A stretch of DNA of 64,000 nucleotides from Haliclona indistincta (taxonomy: Eukaryota > Porifera > Demospongiae > Haplosclerida > Chalinidae): positions 8,125,864 through 8,189,863 of the forward strand of contig OZ024790.1 in NCBI GenBank assembly GCA_964017065.1, read 5' to 3'. Below are positions 63,265 to 64,000 of this stretch, piece by piece; within the stretch, counting starts at the first letter, position 1, and the number at the start of each line of letters is the position of its first letter. Made by a program: the position numbers and the translations under genes. The notes beneath the pieces were generated by a model, which worked only from the letters and a program-made list of their open reading frames with translations, searched no databases and was not told where the DNA came from.

Positions 63265-64000
63265 GGAAGGTGGATAGGAAGGGGGAGGGAGGGAGGGAGA
63301 GGGAGGGAGGGAGGGAGAGGGAGGGAGGGAGGGGGAGGGAGGGAGAGAGAGGGAAGGAGAGAGAGGGAGAGGGAGGGAGAGGGAGGGAGAGGGAGGGAGA
63401 GGAGAGAGGTAGAGGGAGAGAGAGAGAGATGGAGAGAGAGGGGGAGAGTAGGAGAGATTGCTACACACAGTAACTCTACTGTATTACCTGTTTGAAACAC
63501 TGGACGTGTGTATTCACTAGAGCTGAATGTGGTATACTGCCTCTGTGATCCTTGTTGTTTCTGCACAGGAAATAAAAAAATTAGTATTGTTTTTACTTGT
63601 TCCACTCACCAGTGCTGGTCCAGCTGTGCTCAACAGTGGATAAGCTCTCAGAAAGAACGTATATCTCGATCCATATTGTAGAGGGTTGTTCGGGTACTGT
63701 CCGGTCCTATCATTAGCCGCCTCCATGGGATCACCAACTGTGAACCGTCCGTCAATTGGGAAGAGCTCTCGACCAAATTCTGCTGTGATGTAGCCAGCAT
63801 AGCGGCTGGTCCTACTTCTTTCACCAGCTGTACTGTAAGTTGAGAAGGAGCCCACTGAAGTGAAGGCAACGTCAGGTTCAGAAATACTAGAGATGGTAGT
63901 TTCTTGATCCAAGAGAACAGTGATCACTTGATAATGACTGAGAGAGAAAAGAGAGAGAGAGTGAGAGTGAGTGCGTGGGTGGGAGGGAGTGAGTGGTGGT
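59772..64000 (-). CDS. gene D: receptor-type protein tyrosine phosphatase, two PTP domains (5' end outside)
   Basis: Nineteen exons are visible, from 63937-63610 to 59859-59772 (stop TAG). Order: membrane-proximal module ([27 protein letters not shown]), [15 protein letters not shown] exon 63196-63097 ([20 protein letters not shown]), juxtamembrane, then PTP domain 1 with NRYANI, DYINANF, WPDFGVP and the signature [10 protein letters not shown] split by an intron (exons 61687-61530 and 61473-61338), and PTP domain 2 with DYINASF, WPELGAP and [10 protein letters not shown] (60442-60285, 60050-59915). Domain 1 has all catalytic elements. Domain 2 has WPE instead of WPD, as in the low-activity D2 of LAR- and alpha-type phosphatases. 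It dephosphorylates phosphotyrosine at the inner plasma membrane. The ectodomain beyond 63937 is unknown. Introns hold GA-rich repeats. The tail ends YANFKGKKK. Confidence 0.93.
62620..62885. repeat. GA/GGGA-rich low-complexity tract in gene D intron
   Basis: Degenerate GAGAGGGAG repeats fill the intron upstream of the exon starting at 62611; on the coding strand a long pyrimidine tract precedes the acceptor. Confidence 0.95.
63200..63450. repeat. GA/GGGA-rich low-complexity tract in gene D intron (TM exon side)
   Basis: Purine-rich run including a pure (GA) stretch at about 63232-63261, directly upstream of the TM exon acceptor at 63197-63198. Confidence 0.95.

Overview
This window is nuclear DNA from an animal, most likely a sponge (probably a demosponge). 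The reasons are GT-AG introns of mostly about 50-70 bp, metazoan housekeeping genes, and a block of very large cell-surface receptors built from SRCR, immunoglobulin (Ig) and fibronectin type III (FN3) domains next to a receptor tyrosine phosphatase. Sponges are known for SRCR-rich and Ig receptors. The species assignment is inference; no marker gene settles it.

Layout. 1-1233 (+): 3' end of a single-pass Ig-domain membrane protein. 1401-3751 (-): SREK1IP1 homologue, a CCHC zinc-knuckle/RS-type splicing-associated protein. 3852-7193 (+): DBT, the mitochondrial E2 subunit of the branched-chain 2-oxoacid dehydrogenase complex, divergent from SREK1IP1 with only 100 bp between start codons. 7194-9600: non-coding DNA with a 39-bp minisatellite, a perfect hairpin and a palindromic MITE-like element. 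From 9601 to the right edge every confident gene is on the minus strand. Receptor A (9601-18603) is signal peptide, 16 SRCR, 2 FN3, membrane-proximal module, TM, tail. Receptor B (18862-25986) has the same plan with 10 SRCR. Receptor C (27140-57013) is a giant with about 28 SRCR, 4 IgGFc-binding-like domains, 24 Ig and 4 FN3. Then comes a broken duplicate of the 3' end of a phosphatase gene (57412-58025), followed by gene D (59772 to beyond 64000), a two-domain receptor tyrosine phosphatase whose 5' end lies outside the window.

How they fit together. A, B, C and D all carry the same phosphatase-type membrane-proximal ectodomain module followed by one TM helix, so the cluster looks like a family built by exon shuffling around a receptor-phosphatase ancestor. 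A, B and C also share a signal-peptide exon followed by a micro-exon ending in a Ser/Ile-Ala-Gln stretch. The SRCR, Ig, FN3 and IgGFc exons whose junctions I traced are phase 1 at both ends, which allows frame-neutral duplication, loss or skipping. Receptor C contains a recent tandem duplication with a 5.62-kb period, and in each of its four IgGFc copies that domain is inserted between the two half-exons of one SRCR domain. One duplicated half-exon in C has an in-frame TAA. The tails of B and C carry NPxY/NPxF, ITIM-like and YxxPhi-like motifs. The cluster is a good candidate for a diversifying recognition or adhesion locus (self/non-self or microbe sensing); that function is inference.
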